Source: Leptothrix cholodnii SP-6
GTDB taxonomy: Bacteria > Pseudomonadota > Gammaproteobacteria > Burkholderiales > Burkholderiaceae_C
Assembly: GCF_000019785.1 (NCBI RefSeq)
Contig: NC_010524.1
Span: forward strand, 3,956,001-4,020,000
DNA: 64,000 nucleotides
Direction: 5' to 3'
Position numbers and translations under genes: made by a program. The stretch's first letter is position 1; every line of letters starts with the position of its first letter. Under the pieces are notes generated by a model. The model saw nothing but the letters and a program-made list of their open reading frames with translations, did no database searches and was not told the DNA's origin. Shown in pieces: positions 13,823 through 20,925 of this stretch.

Positions 13823-13862
13823 GCGGCGAAAACACCGGGGGAAGTGTCGTGTTTTCGGCCGC
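13823..13862 (-). promoter_or_regulatory. Strong hairpin in the pyp leader
   Basis: On the minus strand, GCGGCCGAAAACAC pairs with GTGTTTTCGCCGC (13 pairs, one bulged base) around a 13-base loop. The hairpin ends 5 bases before the pyp ribosome-binding site and lies between the CDF gene stop and pyp. No U tract follows, so it is not a standard terminator. A translational or processing element, or an operator, is possible. Confidence 0.5.
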
Positions 13863-13886
13863 AGCGCAGATGAACTTGAGGGCTGC

Positions 13887-14849
13887 TCAGTGTGACCCGG
13901 GCCCGGGCCGGGCGTGGTCCAGATCGGGCCGGTGCCACGGATCCACATGCGTCATCAGGTTGAGCACCCGGTGGCGCTGCAGCACGCGCTGGCGCGCCGC
14001 CACGGCGATGTCGTGGCCGGCCTCGACGCTGATGTGCGCGTCGACCTCGATGTGGGCGTCGACCACGATCAGGTCGCCCATCTTGCGGGTGCGCACGTCG
14101 TGCACGTTGCGCACGCCGGGTGTCTCGGCCAGGGTGCGGCGGATCGCCTCGACCTCCTGCTCGTCGATCGCCCGGTCCATCAGGTCGTGCAGCGCGTCCC
14201 AGCTGAACGACCAGCCCATCCGGGCGACCATGAAGCCGACGATCGCCGCGGCGATCGGGTCGAGGATCGGATAACCCGCCAGGTTGCCGATGATGCCGAT
14301 GCCCACCACCAGCGACGACGCCGCGTCCGAGCGCGCGTGCCAGGCGTTGGCCACCAGCATGCTCGACTTGACCCGCTTGGCCACCGCCAGCATGTAGCGA
14401 AACAGCAGCTCCTTGCCCACCAGCGCGGCGCCGGCCACCCACAGCGCCATCACCTGCACCGTCTCGATGGTCTCGGGCGACTCGAGCTTGCGCGCGGCCG
14501 ACCACAACATGCCCGCCCCCACCGCCAGCAGCAGCAGGCCCAGCACCAGCGAGGCCGCGGTCTCGAAGCGCTGATGGCCGTACGGGTGGTCCGCGTCGGC
14601 GTCCTTCTGGCTGTGGTGACTGGCCAGCAGCACGACGAAATCGGCCACCAGATCCGACAGCGAATGCAGGCCGTCGGCGATCAGCGCCTGCGAGCGCGCG
14701 ACGATGCCCACCGCGATCTGGGTGATGCTGAGCACCAGGTTGACCGCCACGCTGACCCAGGTGCTGCGTGATGCCGCGGCGGCGCGCTCGGCCGGGCTGT
14801 GAAGGTCGTGATCGGGGTCGTCAGACAGGTCGTCGAGGTTCATGGCCAT
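13887..14849 (-). CDS. Cation diffusion facilitator (CDF) family metal exporter
   Basis: This is a roughly 320-residue inner-membrane antiporter that usually exports Zn2+, Fe2+, Co2+ or Cd2+ in exchange for protons. Around residues 40-100 the sequence has the transport-site pattern ALIADGLHSLSDLVADF (His/Asp on helix 2) and HPYGHQRFE. Helix 5 carries ANAWHARSDAASSLVV (HxxxD). The C-terminal cytoplasmic domain (DVRTRKMGDLIVVDAHIEVD) is the usual dimerisation and metal-sensing fold. Two near-identical starts exist (14849 and 14843). Longer readings to 15068 look non-coding. It precedes pyp by 84 bp on the same strand, so read-through into pyp is possible. Confidence 0.92.
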   Translation of the reverse strand: MAMNLDDLSDDPDHDLHSPAERAAAASRSTWVSVAVNLVLSITQIAVGIVARSQALIADGLHSLSDLVADFVVLLASHHSQKDADADHPYGHQRFETAASLVLGLLLLAVGAGMLWSAARKLESPETIETVQVMALWVAGAALVGKELLFRYMLAVAKRVKSSMLVANAWHARSDAASSLVVGIGIIGNLAGYPILDPIAAAIVGFMVARMGWSFSWDALHDLMDRAIDEQEVEAIRRTLAETPGVRNVHDVRTRKMGDLIVVDAHIEVDAHISVEAGHDIAVAARQRVLQRHRVLNLMTHVDPWHRPDLDHARPGPGSH

Positions 14850-14961
14850 CGGTTGCGGCGCGCACGGCGCCAGGCAGAGTGGAAAACGCGGGAAGCGACA
14901 TGCAGCCAGCGTGCCCGCCGAATCTGAACGTCCGATGAGGATCGATGCGGCTCGATCCGGC

Positions 14962-15324
14962 CTAACCGCCGGCGCGCTTGACCGTCCAGCCCTCTTTCTT
15001 GAGCGCCTCGACGACCCGCTCGCAGTGGTCGCCCTGCACCTCGACCACGCCGTCCTTGGCGGTGCCACCCGAGCCGCAGGCGGCCTTCAGGCGCTTGGCC
15101 AGTTCGGTGAGCGCGCCCGCTTCGAGCCCGAGGCCACGCACCACGGTGACGGCCTTGCCGCCGCGGCCCTTGGTCTCGCGCGAGACCCGCACGATGCCGT
15201 CGCCCGCCGGTGCCGGCGCGGCGCGCTTGCACAGGCAGCCGGCGATCGGCTGGCGGCATTGCGGGCACATGCGACCCGAATCGGTTGAATAGACGAGACC
15301 GCCGGAGCTGCTGCGCGTGGGCAT
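14962..15324 (-). CDS. SUI1/YciH-family translation-initiation-factor-like protein
   Basis: The 120-residue product resembles bacterial YciH, a relative of eukaryotic eIF1/SUI1. The N-terminus has clustered cysteines (CPQCRQPIAGCLC, about 20-32) that could hold a metal. The SUI1 core follows: RVSRETKGRGGKAVTVVRGL, then LKAACGSGGTAKDGVVEVQG and a C-terminal VEALKKEGWTVKRAGG. Length and order match the family. YciH is thought to affect initiation fidelity or ribosome behaviour under stress, but its bacterial role is not firm. It stands alone between the CDF gene and the TlpA-like gene on the same strand, with gaps of over 100 bp on both sides. Confidence 0.93.
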   Translation of the reverse strand: MPTRSSSGGLVYSTDSGRMCPQCRQPIAGCLCKRAAPAPAGDGIVRVSRETKGRGGKAVTVVRGLGLEAGALTELAKRLKAACGSGGTAKDGVVEVQGDHCERVVEALKKEGWTVKRAGG

Positions 15325-15449
15325 GGAAAACTGCCTTGGATCGAATCGAGGGAATGAGGTGTCGGGGCGTCGCTCGACGCGGTGCGCAGCCTACACGCAA
15401 GCGGCCTCGGCGCGACCGGACGTGCCTCGGTCGGCGCGCGAGCGCGCGG

Positions 15450-16286
15450 TCAGGGTGCCGTCCTGACGCCGGCCCGCAAGACCCGCAGCCGGCTTTCGAG
15501 CGCCACGGCGTTGAGCACGCCGAAATGGGCATCGACCAGCCGGCCGCCGGCGTCGTAGAACAGCGTGGTGGGCAGGCCGCGCGAGCCGACCGCCGGGCCG
15601 AGCCGCGAGCCCGCATCGAGCAGCACCTCGCGCAGCGCGAGATCCTGATCGGTCAGATAGGCCTGCACCGCCGCCGCCGATTCGCCCTGGTTCACGAACA
15701 CGAAACCGACCGCCGCCTCGCGCTGCTGCGCCGCCGCCAGCACGGGCATCTCCTGCCGGCACGGGCCGCACCAGCTGGCCCACAGGTTGACGACCACCGG
15801 GCGGCCGCGGGCGGCCTGCGCCAGATCGGTCGCCGTGGCACCGGTCGGCTCGGTGAGCCGGATCGACGACAGCGCCGCCAGCGTCGGCGCCTGCTGCACG
15901 CCCAGCACGTGGGTCGCGGCCAGCCAGGCCAGCGCGCCCGCCGATGCCCCCAGGCCGAGCGAGCGGCGCAAGGCCGGCCGGCGCAGGCCGCGCCAGAACA
16001 GCCAGGCCGCACCGGCCAGCGCGCCGGTGGGCGCATGCCAGCCGCCGTCGCGCACGTCCAGCACGGCCAGCGGCGTGGCCGCATAGAGGTCGGCCGCCAG
16101 CGCGACGTGGGCCAGGCGCGCGGCCAGCAGGCCCAGCCACAGCGCGCTGATGACGGCATTGCCGGCCTCGGCGGCCCGCTCGCCCCCGGCCAGGCGCGAG
16201 GCCAGCCACGACGCCCCCCATCCCGACAGCAACAGCAGCACCGGCGCGAGCGGCAGGGCCAGGGGCCCGAGTGAGATCGACAGCAT
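15450..16286 (-). CDS. Membrane-anchored TlpA-like thiol-disulfide protein
   Basis: The 278-residue product has an N-terminal membrane part with about four helices (roughly 5-135), followed by a thioredoxin fold with the redox pair WCGPC (Cys173, Cys176) and the cis-Pro loop SRGLPTTLFYD. The thioredoxin part should face the periplasm and reduce or exchange disulfides, as in cytochrome c maturation or sulfur metabolism. The multi-helix front half resembles the prolipoprotein-transferase-like region seen in some TlpA fusions. It is downstream of the rhodanese gene (62 bp) and probably of the Rieske gene, so a shared role in periplasmic sulfur or redox chemistry is inferred. Start 16286 is chosen over 16316 because the hydrophobic segment then begins at once. 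Confidence 0.82.
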   Translation of the reverse strand: MLSISLGPLALPLAPVLLLLSGWGASWLASRLAGGERAAEAGNAVISALWLGLLAARLAHVALAADLYAATPLAVLDVRDGGWHAPTGALAGAAWLFWRGLRRPALRRSLGLGASAGALAWLAATHVLGVQQAPTLAALSSIRLTEPTGATATDLAQAARGRPVVVNLWASWCGPCRQEMPVLAAAQQREAAVGFVFVNQGESAAAVQAYLTDQDLALREVLLDAGSRLGPAVGSRGLPTTLFYDAGGRLVDAHFGVLNAVALESRLRVLRAGVRTAP

Positions 16287-16348
16287 CGGATCAGTATCGG
16301 CGAGCCGCAGCGGCACGGACTCCGCGCCCCACGGCGTGTGCCACGCCG

Positions 16349-17017
16349 TCAGCCGCGCGGGAAATACAGCTTGGACTTGTCGAGCTTGTAGCTCCAGGGC
16401 AGGCCGGCGTTCTTCCAGCCGTTGACGCTGCGGCGGCCGTCCTTGGACAGGTCGCCCTCGAAGCCGTCGACCACCGAATAGACCCGCGTGTAGCCGTCAT
16501 CGGCCAGGCGATTGGCGCCACGGCTGCTGCGGTCCCCCGAGCGGCAGATCAGCACCACGACATCGGTCTTGGCCAGACCTTTTTCGCTCAGGCGCCGGTT
16601 CACTTCGGGCACGAAATCCTGCAGCGGCTCGAGCCGGTAGATGTTGCGCTGCGCGTCCCAGTCGGTCATCAGTTCCTGATGCTCGACGTAGGGCACCAGC
16701 GCGTCCACCGGCGTGGCCATACCCACGTACATGGCCTCGGCGCGGGTGCGCAGATCGAGGAACAGCACACGCGCCGCACCGCCCTGCGCATCGATGAAGG
16801 CCGGCACCTCGCGCGCCTCCAGGTAGAGCGCCGCGCGCGTGCGCTTGGGCTCGGGCAAGCTCGCGGCATCGACGGCGGCCCGGGCCGACGCGACCGGCCA
16901 CAACACCGCCGCTGCCGCCAGCCCGCCCAAGCGGCCGATGGCCGACCTGCGGGTGGTGGCCGGGCCGGTGGCCTCGAAAGAATGCGCGGATTCGTGAGCA
17001 GGTGCAGGCTGTTTCAT
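16349..17017 (-). CDS. Exported rhodanese-domain protein (Tat signal)
   Basis: The product has 222 residues. The N-terminus carries a twin-arginine-like signal (TTRRSAIGRLGGLAAAAVLW, 21-40) ending near ASARA, so it is probably exported folded. The rhodanese domain covers about 75-200. VLFLDLRTRAEAMYVG is the first strand and helix, and VVVLICRSGDRSSRGANRL is the active loop with Cys158. Rhodaneses carry or move sulfane sulfur. It lies 102 bp downstream of the Rieske gene with an AT-rich element between them, and upstream of the TlpA-like gene, all on one strand. The longer reading from 17074 would run through the AT-rich element and is not preferred. Confidence 0.88.
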   Translation of the reverse strand: MKQPAPAHESAHSFEATGPATTRRSAIGRLGGLAAAAVLWPVASARAAVDAASLPEPKRTRAALYLEAREVPAFIDAQGGAARVLFLDLRTRAEAMYVGMATPVDALVPYVEHQELMTDWDAQRNIYRLEPLQDFVPEVNRRLSEKGLAKTDVVVLICRSGDRSSRGANRLADDGYTRVYSVVDGFEGDLSKDGRRSVNGWKNAGLPWSYKLDKSKLYFPRG

Positions 17018-17057
17018 GGCGTCGACGGGATGGAGGGTTGGGACAGGTCTCCAGCTT

Positions 17058-17080
17058 AATATAAGTGATTGCAAATATAG
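17058..17080. promoter_or_regulatory. AT-rich element upstream of the rhodanese gene
   Basis: A 23 bp stretch, AATATAAGTGATTGCAAATATAG by halves ATAT-N12-ATAT, is strikingly AT-rich for this genome and lies 41 bp upstream of the rhodanese ATG. It could be a promoter -10 region (TATATT on the minus strand) or a binding site for an ArsR-like repressor. Neither is proven. Confidence 0.35.
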
Positions 17081-17119
17081 AGAATCTCGTCGTTTTCCCG
17101 TGCGCGCGAAGGCGCGACT

Positions 17120-17731
17120 TCAGGCCTCTTCGCCGATCACGAGCCGCGTGGCGCTGGCGTAGAAGTGCGGCGGGATCTCGAGGTTGGTGGGCGCGGGCTT
17201 GTTCTTGTAGACACGCCCGGCGCCGTCGAAGGTGGAGCCATGGCAAGGGCAGAAGAAGCCGCCCGGCCAGTCGGCCGGCAGGCTCGGGTTGGCAGTGCCT
17301 TGAGGCACTTCGGTCGGCGAGCAGCCCAGGTGGGTGCAGATGCCGATGGCCACGAACACCTCCGGGTGGATCGCCCGCGCCGGGTTGGCGGCGTAGGCCG
17401 GCTGCTGCTGGCGCGCCGATTGCGGATCGACCAGTTCGGCCTCGTGGCCCTGCAGCGCCGCCAGCATCGCGGGCGTGCGGCGCACCACCCACACCGGCTT
17501 GCCGCGCCACTCCACCGTCTGGCTGGCGCCGGGCGGGATCGCACCGATGTCGACCTCGACCGATCCGCCGGCCGCCTTGGCACGCTCGCTGGGCGCGAAG
17601 CTCGAGACCAGGGGAATCGCCGTGGCCGCAGCCGCCACGCCGCCGGCCGCGCCGCAGGCGATCAGCCAGCGGCGCCGATCGGGATCACCGGCCGACACGG
17701 TGCAGGCGGGGTTCGGGAGGGTGTGATCCAT
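17120..17731 (-). CDS. Rieske iron-sulfur protein (orphan petA-type paralogue)
   Basis: This 203-residue protein is like the Rieske subunit of ubiquinol-cytochrome c reductase. The N-terminal signal-anchor contains DRRRWLIACGAAGGVAAAA (18-36). The 2Fe-2S ligands are in CTHLGC (132-137) and CPCHGS (161-166), both with intact Cys-His pairs and the disulfide cysteines. Normal petA is followed by petB and petC, but here a rhodanese and a TlpA-like gene follow, so this is probably a second, specialised Rieske protein. The ATG at 17731 gives the expected signal-anchor, and upstream residues to 17800 do not look coding. It is divergent from a sigma-54 activator, which is likely its regulator. Confidence 0.9.
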   Translation of the reverse strand: MDHTLPNPACTVSAGDPDRRRWLIACGAAGGVAAAATAIPLVSSFAPSERAKAAGGSVEVDIGAIPPGASQTVEWRGKPVWVVRRTPAMLAALQGHEAELVDPQSARQQQPAYAANPARAIHPEVFVAIGICTHLGCSPTEVPQGTANPSLPADWPGGFFCPCHGSTFDGAGRVYKNKPAPTNLEIPPHFYASATRLVIGEEA

Positions 17732-17873
17732 GGGTCGGTTCCTTGCCGTTGAACAGGGGGGCACGCGTGTCGGGATGGATCGCGCGCCATACCCCAACAC
17801 GTATCAAGAGCCATGCCAGTTCGGCGTGCCGGAAAACATGTGCTGCGACAAGGACTTGGCGCTGGTCGCGGAT

Positions 17874-17888
17874 GACACTGACAGTGTC
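17874..17888. promoter_or_regulatory. Inverted repeat in the Rieske / sigma-54-activator intergenic region
   Basis: GACACTG-A-CAGTGTC is a perfect 7-1-7 inverted repeat. It sits 127 bp upstream of the activator ATG and 143 bp upstream of the Rieske ATG. A binding site for the neighbouring activator is plausible. Confidence 0.5.
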
Positions 17889-17911
17889 GCGCGACGTCAT
17901 GACTGACATGG

Positions 17912-17929
17912 ATGGCAGTCGACTGCCAT
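17912..17929. promoter_or_regulatory. 18 bp perfect palindrome in the same intergenic region
   Basis: ATGGCAGTCGACTGCCAT is fully palindromic and lies 38 bp from the first inverted repeat. A weaker CATG-ACTGA-CATG repeat (17898-17910) lies between them. Clustered palindromes between divergent genes are typical enhancer sites of sigma-54 activators. Confidence 0.5.
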
Positions 17930-18000
17930 GAATGGCACAGGCGTCTCTTTATCAGCGTAGACTGATATTGATCCGCCACCCCTTGCCGAGCCCGACCGTC

Positions 18001-19326
18001 ATGACGAGCGCCCTGCCCGAACTGGTGTCCTACCTCGAAGGCCTGCCCGAGCCTCACATCCTGTTCGACCGGCAGTACCGCATCCTGGCGGCCAACGCGG
18101 CCTACCGGCGCCAGTTCAGCCCCGACGCCTCGGTGCTGGGGCGCACCTGCCACGAGGTTTCGCACCGTTTCCGCGTGCCCTGCGATCAGGCCGGCGAGAC
18201 CTGCCCGCTGGTGCGCGCCCGCGAGTCGGGACAGCGCGAGCGCGTGCTGCACCTGCACCACACCGCACAGGGCGAGGCCTACGTCGACATCGAACTCGTG
18301 CCCTTGCGCGATGCCAGCGGCGAGCAGACCTGTTTCATCGAAAAGATGGCGCCGCTGCGCGTGGCCCAGGGCGAGCCTGCCGCCGCAGGCCTGATCGGCC
18401 GCTCGCCGGCGTTTGCACGCCTGCTCGAACAGGTGGCGCGTGTCGGGCCGTCGAACGCCAGCGTGCTGCTGCTGGGTGAATCGGGCACCGGCAAGGAACT
18501 GATCGCCCACGCCGTGCACGAGGCCAGCGCACGCGCCGCGCACCCGCTGGTGGTGGTGGACTGCGCCAGCCTGCCGGAGTCGCTGTTCGAGAGCGAGCTG
18601 TTCGGCCACGAACGCGGTGCCTACACCGGCGCCCATGCGGCCCGGCCTGGCTTGGCAGAGGCCGCCAGCGGCGGCACGCTGTTCCTCGACGAGGTGGGCG
18701 ACATCGCGCTGGCGATGCAGGTCAAGCTGCTGCGGCTGCTCGAAAGCGGCACCTATCGCCGGGTCGGCAGCACGGAGCTGCGCCGCACCGATCTGCGCGT
18801 GGTGGCGGCCACCCATCGCGACCTCAAGGCGATGGTGGCGGACGGGCGCTTTCGCGAAGACCTGTATCACCGGCTCAGCACGTTTCCGATCCGGCTGCCG
18901 GCCTTGCGCGAGCGGGCCGGCGACATCGCGCTGCTGGCCGTCGGGCTGCTGGCGCGGGTGGCCCCGCAGCGGCGCCTCGGCCTGTCGCGCCAGGCACTGG
19001 CCCGGCTGGGCACGCAGCCCTTTCCCGGCAATGTGCGCGAGCTGCGCAACGTGCTCGAACGCGCCGCCCTGTTCACCGACGGCACGCTGATCGACGACCT
19101 GCAGATCGAGCAGGCGCTCGCGGCCGACGGGCCCGTCGCACCGAGGGTGCCGGTGCGTGCAGCGGCCCCGCCAGAGGCCGGCCCCTCGTTGCGTGAGATG
19201 GCGAGCGCGCAACTGCAGGCCCGACTCGACGCCCACCACGGCAGCCGCGCCGAACTGGCGCGCCAGCTCGGCATCAGCGAGCGCTCGCTGTACCGCAAGC
19301 TGCGGGCCCTGGCGCCGCGCGAGTGA
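18001..19326 (+). CDS. Sigma-54-dependent activator with cysteine-rich PAS domain
   Basis: The product has 441 residues. The N-terminal PAS domain (about 5-115) contains an unusual Cys/His cluster, GRTCHEVSHRFRVPCDQAG then ETCPL (Cys50, His51, His55, Cys61, Cys68), suited to binding a metal or sensing redox or sulfur state. The AAA+ domain (about 130-365) has Walker A GESGTGKE (159-166), the sigma-54 loop as GAYTGA (206-211, Tyr for the usual Phe) and Walker B GGTLFLDEVGD. A Fis-type helix-turn-helix closes the protein (SRAELARQLGISERSLYRKL). The ATG at 18001 is preferred to the upstream reading from 17932, which starts over the palindrome region. It is divergent from the Rieske/rhodanese/TlpA genes. 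Confidence 0.93.
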   Translation: MTSALPELVSYLEGLPEPHILFDRQYRILAANAAYRRQFSPDASVLGRTCHEVSHRFRVPCDQAGETCPLVRARESGQRERVLHLHHTAQGEAYVDIELVPLRDASGEQTCFIEKMAPLRVAQGEPAAAGLIGRSPAFARLLEQVARVGPSNASVLLLGESGTGKELIAHAVHEASARAAHPLVVVDCASLPESLFESELFGHERGAYTGAHAARPGLAEAASGGTLFLDEVGDIALAMQVKLLRLLESGTYRRVGSTELRRTDLRVVAATHRDLKAMVADGRFREDLYHRLSTFPIRLPALRERAGDIALLAVGLLARVAPQRRLGLSRQALARLGTQPFPGNVRELRNVLERAALFTDGTLIDDLQIEQALAADGPVAPRVPVRAAAPPEAGPSLREMASAQLQARLDAHHGSRAELARQLGISERSLYRKLRALAPRE

Positions 19327-19373
19327 GCACGCGCCCGTGGCGATCACCCGGCGTTGCGGTGATCATGGCGCCC

Positions 19374-19766
19374 ATGGACTACCTCACCCTCAAACTGATC
19401 CACCAGAGCGCCGTCGTGCTGTCGATCGGCGGTTTCGTGTTGCGCGGCTGGGCCAGCCTGAACGGCCAGGCCTGGGTGCGCGGCCGCGCCGCCAAGACGT
19501 TGCCGCACCTGATCGACAGCGTGCTGCTGGCCTCGGCCATCACGCTGGCCTGGCTGGCCGGACTGGTGCCCTGGCACACGCCGTGGCTGATGAGCAAGAT
19601 CGTCGGCCTGCTGGTCTACATCGGGCTCGGCATGATCGCGCTCAAGCCCGGACGCGACCTGCGGCTGCGCTGGGCGGCGTGGCTGGGAGCACTGGTGACC
19701 TTCGGCTTCATCGTCTCGGTGGCGATCACCAAGCAGCCGGCGGGCTTTCTGTTACGGCTGGCTTGA
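19374..19766 (+). CDS. SirB-family inner-membrane protein
   Basis: This 130-residue protein has four predicted helices. MDYLTLKLIHQSAVVLSIGG followed by FVLRGW matches the start of SirB2-like proteins ('K.IH...V.LS...F..RG'), and MSKIVGLLVYIGLGMIALKP matches their third helix. The family is widespread but its function is unknown, and the old link to Salmonella invasion is indirect. The ATG at 19374 fits the family start. Another in-frame ATG lies at 19365. It follows the sigma-54 activator on the same strand (47 bp) and precedes a lipoprotein gene by 47 bp. Confidence 0.82.
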   Translation: MDYLTLKLIHQSAVVLSIGGFVLRGWASLNGQAWVRGRAAKTLPHLIDSVLLASAITLAWLAGLVPWHTPWLMSKIVGLLVYIGLGMIALKPGRDLRLRWAAWLGALVTFGFIVSVAITKQPAGFLLRLA

Positions 19767-19813
19767 GGCACGACCCTAAACTGGTCCGCCTGATCCACAC
19801 CCGAACACCCACC

Positions 19814-20296
19814 ATGCAACGACGTGCCCTGTTCCTGCTGCTCGCCTCGGCCCTGGCCGGCTGCGCCACGCTGACGGCCGAACGCGAGCCGCTGAAGATC
19901 AGCCTGGCGGGCATCGAGCCGCTGGCCGGCCAGGGGCTGGAGCTGCGCATGGCGGTCAAGCTGCGGGTGCAGAACCCGAACGACAACCCGGTCGACTACA
20001 CCGGCGCGGCGCTCGACCTCGAGGTGCGCGGCCTCGCCTTCGCCAGCGGCGTCAGCGACGCCAGCGGCAGCGTGCCGCGTTTCGGCGAGGTGCTGCTGAC
20101 GGTGCCGGTCACGGCCTCGGGTTTCGCGATGGTCCGGCAGGCGCTGTCGCTGGCCAACGGCGATCGCAGCAAGCTCGACTTCGTCGCCCGCGGCCTGCTC
20201 GCCAGCCGCGGCGCGGCGCCGGAACGCTTCACCGCGCGCGGCGATTTCGAGTGGCCGGACGCGCGGCCGTCCACGGCGCCATCGACCGGGCCGTGA
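19814..20296 (+). CDS. LEA type 2 (WHy-domain) lipoprotein
   Basis: This is a 160-residue lipoprotein. The signal peptide MQRRALFLLLASALAGC ends at a lipobox (LAGC, Cys17). The mature part contains the LEA2/WHy pattern: ISLAGIEPLAGQGLELRMAV, then LRVQNPNDNPVDYTG (the conserved NPN), then VPRFGEVLLTVPVTASG. Such small lipoproteins are common in beta- and gamma-proteobacteria and probably sit in the outer membrane facing the periplasm, but their role is not known. It is probably last in a short unit with the SirB-like gene and converges on the DUF3299 gene, 21 bp away. Confidence 0.87.
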   Translation: MQRRALFLLLASALAGCATLTAEREPLKISLAGIEPLAGQGLELRMAVKLRVQNPNDNPVDYTGAALDLEVRGLAFASGVSDASGSVPRFGEVLLTVPVTASGFAMVRQALSLANGDRSKLDFVARGLLASRGAAPERFTARGDFEWPDARPSTAPSTGP

Positions 20297-20317
20297 ACGC
20301 CGCAGCAGCCGGGCGCC

Positions 20318-20890
20318 CTACTTGGGCACCTCGTAGTGCTCGACCTTCACGGCGTCGAGGTGATAGCCGCTCACGCCCATCATCGAGTCGTCGCGCTGCG
20401 TCTTGAGCGTGCCGTTGACCCACACCGGCACCATGCCCTTGAAACCCTTCAGCGGCTGGGCCGGCAGCACGTGGATGATCTGGTTGGCCGGCGGCGGCGG
20501 GGTGTGGATGCAGGCACCGAAATACGGCACCAACAGGAACTCCTTCAACTCGCCCTTGGCCTCTTCGAGCGGCACGATGTAGCCGGCCAGCCGCACGCGC
20601 GCGCCGTTCATCAGCGGGTTGGTGGGCGCGGCGTCCCAGACCTCGCGCATCTCCTTGAGCATCGCCTCCGAGCGCGGGTCGTTGTCGGTCAGGCCGTCGA
20701 GCTTCTTGTCGCGGAAACGCTTGTAAGGATCCCAGTCCTTGGGCACCAGTTCGTCCCAGCGGATCTCCTTGAAGGGGGCCGGCGCGGCACGGCCGGCATC
20801 GGCCGCCTGCGCCGATGGCACCGGAGCAAACACCGCGACGCCGGCCATGGCGGCCAGCATCAGGGCGCCGAGCTTGAGGGCAAGTTTCAT
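20318..20890 (-). CDS. DUF3299 exported protein of the zinc-starvation operon
   Basis: The product has 190 residues with a clear signal peptide (MKLALKLGALMLAAMAGVAV, cleavage near AQA). The mature part contains the DUF3299 pattern: EIRWDELVPKDWDP, RLAGYIVPLE, EFLLVPYFGACIHTPPPPAN and HVLPAQPLKGFKGMVPVWVNG. The Cys-x-His pair in GACIH could bind metal. Relatives (for example PA4066, as I recall) sit beside ABC transporters in Zur-controlled operons. It is the last gene of the long minus-strand zinc operon, 35 bp after the permease. Function unknown; probably a periplasmic metal-related protein. Confidence 0.87.
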   Translation of the reverse strand: MKLALKLGALMLAAMAGVAVFAPVPSAQAADAGRAAPAPFKEIRWDELVPKDWDPYKRFRDKKLDGLTDNDPRSEAMLKEMREVWDAAPTNPLMNGARVRLAGYIVPLEEAKGELKEFLLVPYFGACIHTPPPPANQIIHVLPAQPLKGFKGMVPVWVNGTLKTQRDDSMMGVSGYHLDAVKVEHYEVPK

Positions 20891-20925
20891 CGTCGATCTC
20901 CTTGTTGATGAACGGCCGCGCCGCC

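Noticed and set aside
13803..13835. Longer pyp start (11 extra residues)
   Set aside because: The ATG at 13802 has AAAGGAG at good spacing, and the longer start would place coding sequence over this ribosome site and hairpin.
13823..13862. The pyp leader hairpin as a Rho-independent terminator of the CDF gene
   Set aside because: No U tract follows on either strand. Kept only as a possible regulatory element.
10614..13895. A 1093-codon plus-strand open frame opposite the pyp operon
   Set aside because: Low-complexity antisense translation with no domain. The minus strand carries well-defined PYP, GGDEF and EAL motifs.
17732..17873. A sigma-54 promoter for the Rieske operon
   Set aside because: Only a GG-N10-GC coincidence at TTGGGGTATGGCGCGC was found, without the rest of the consensus.
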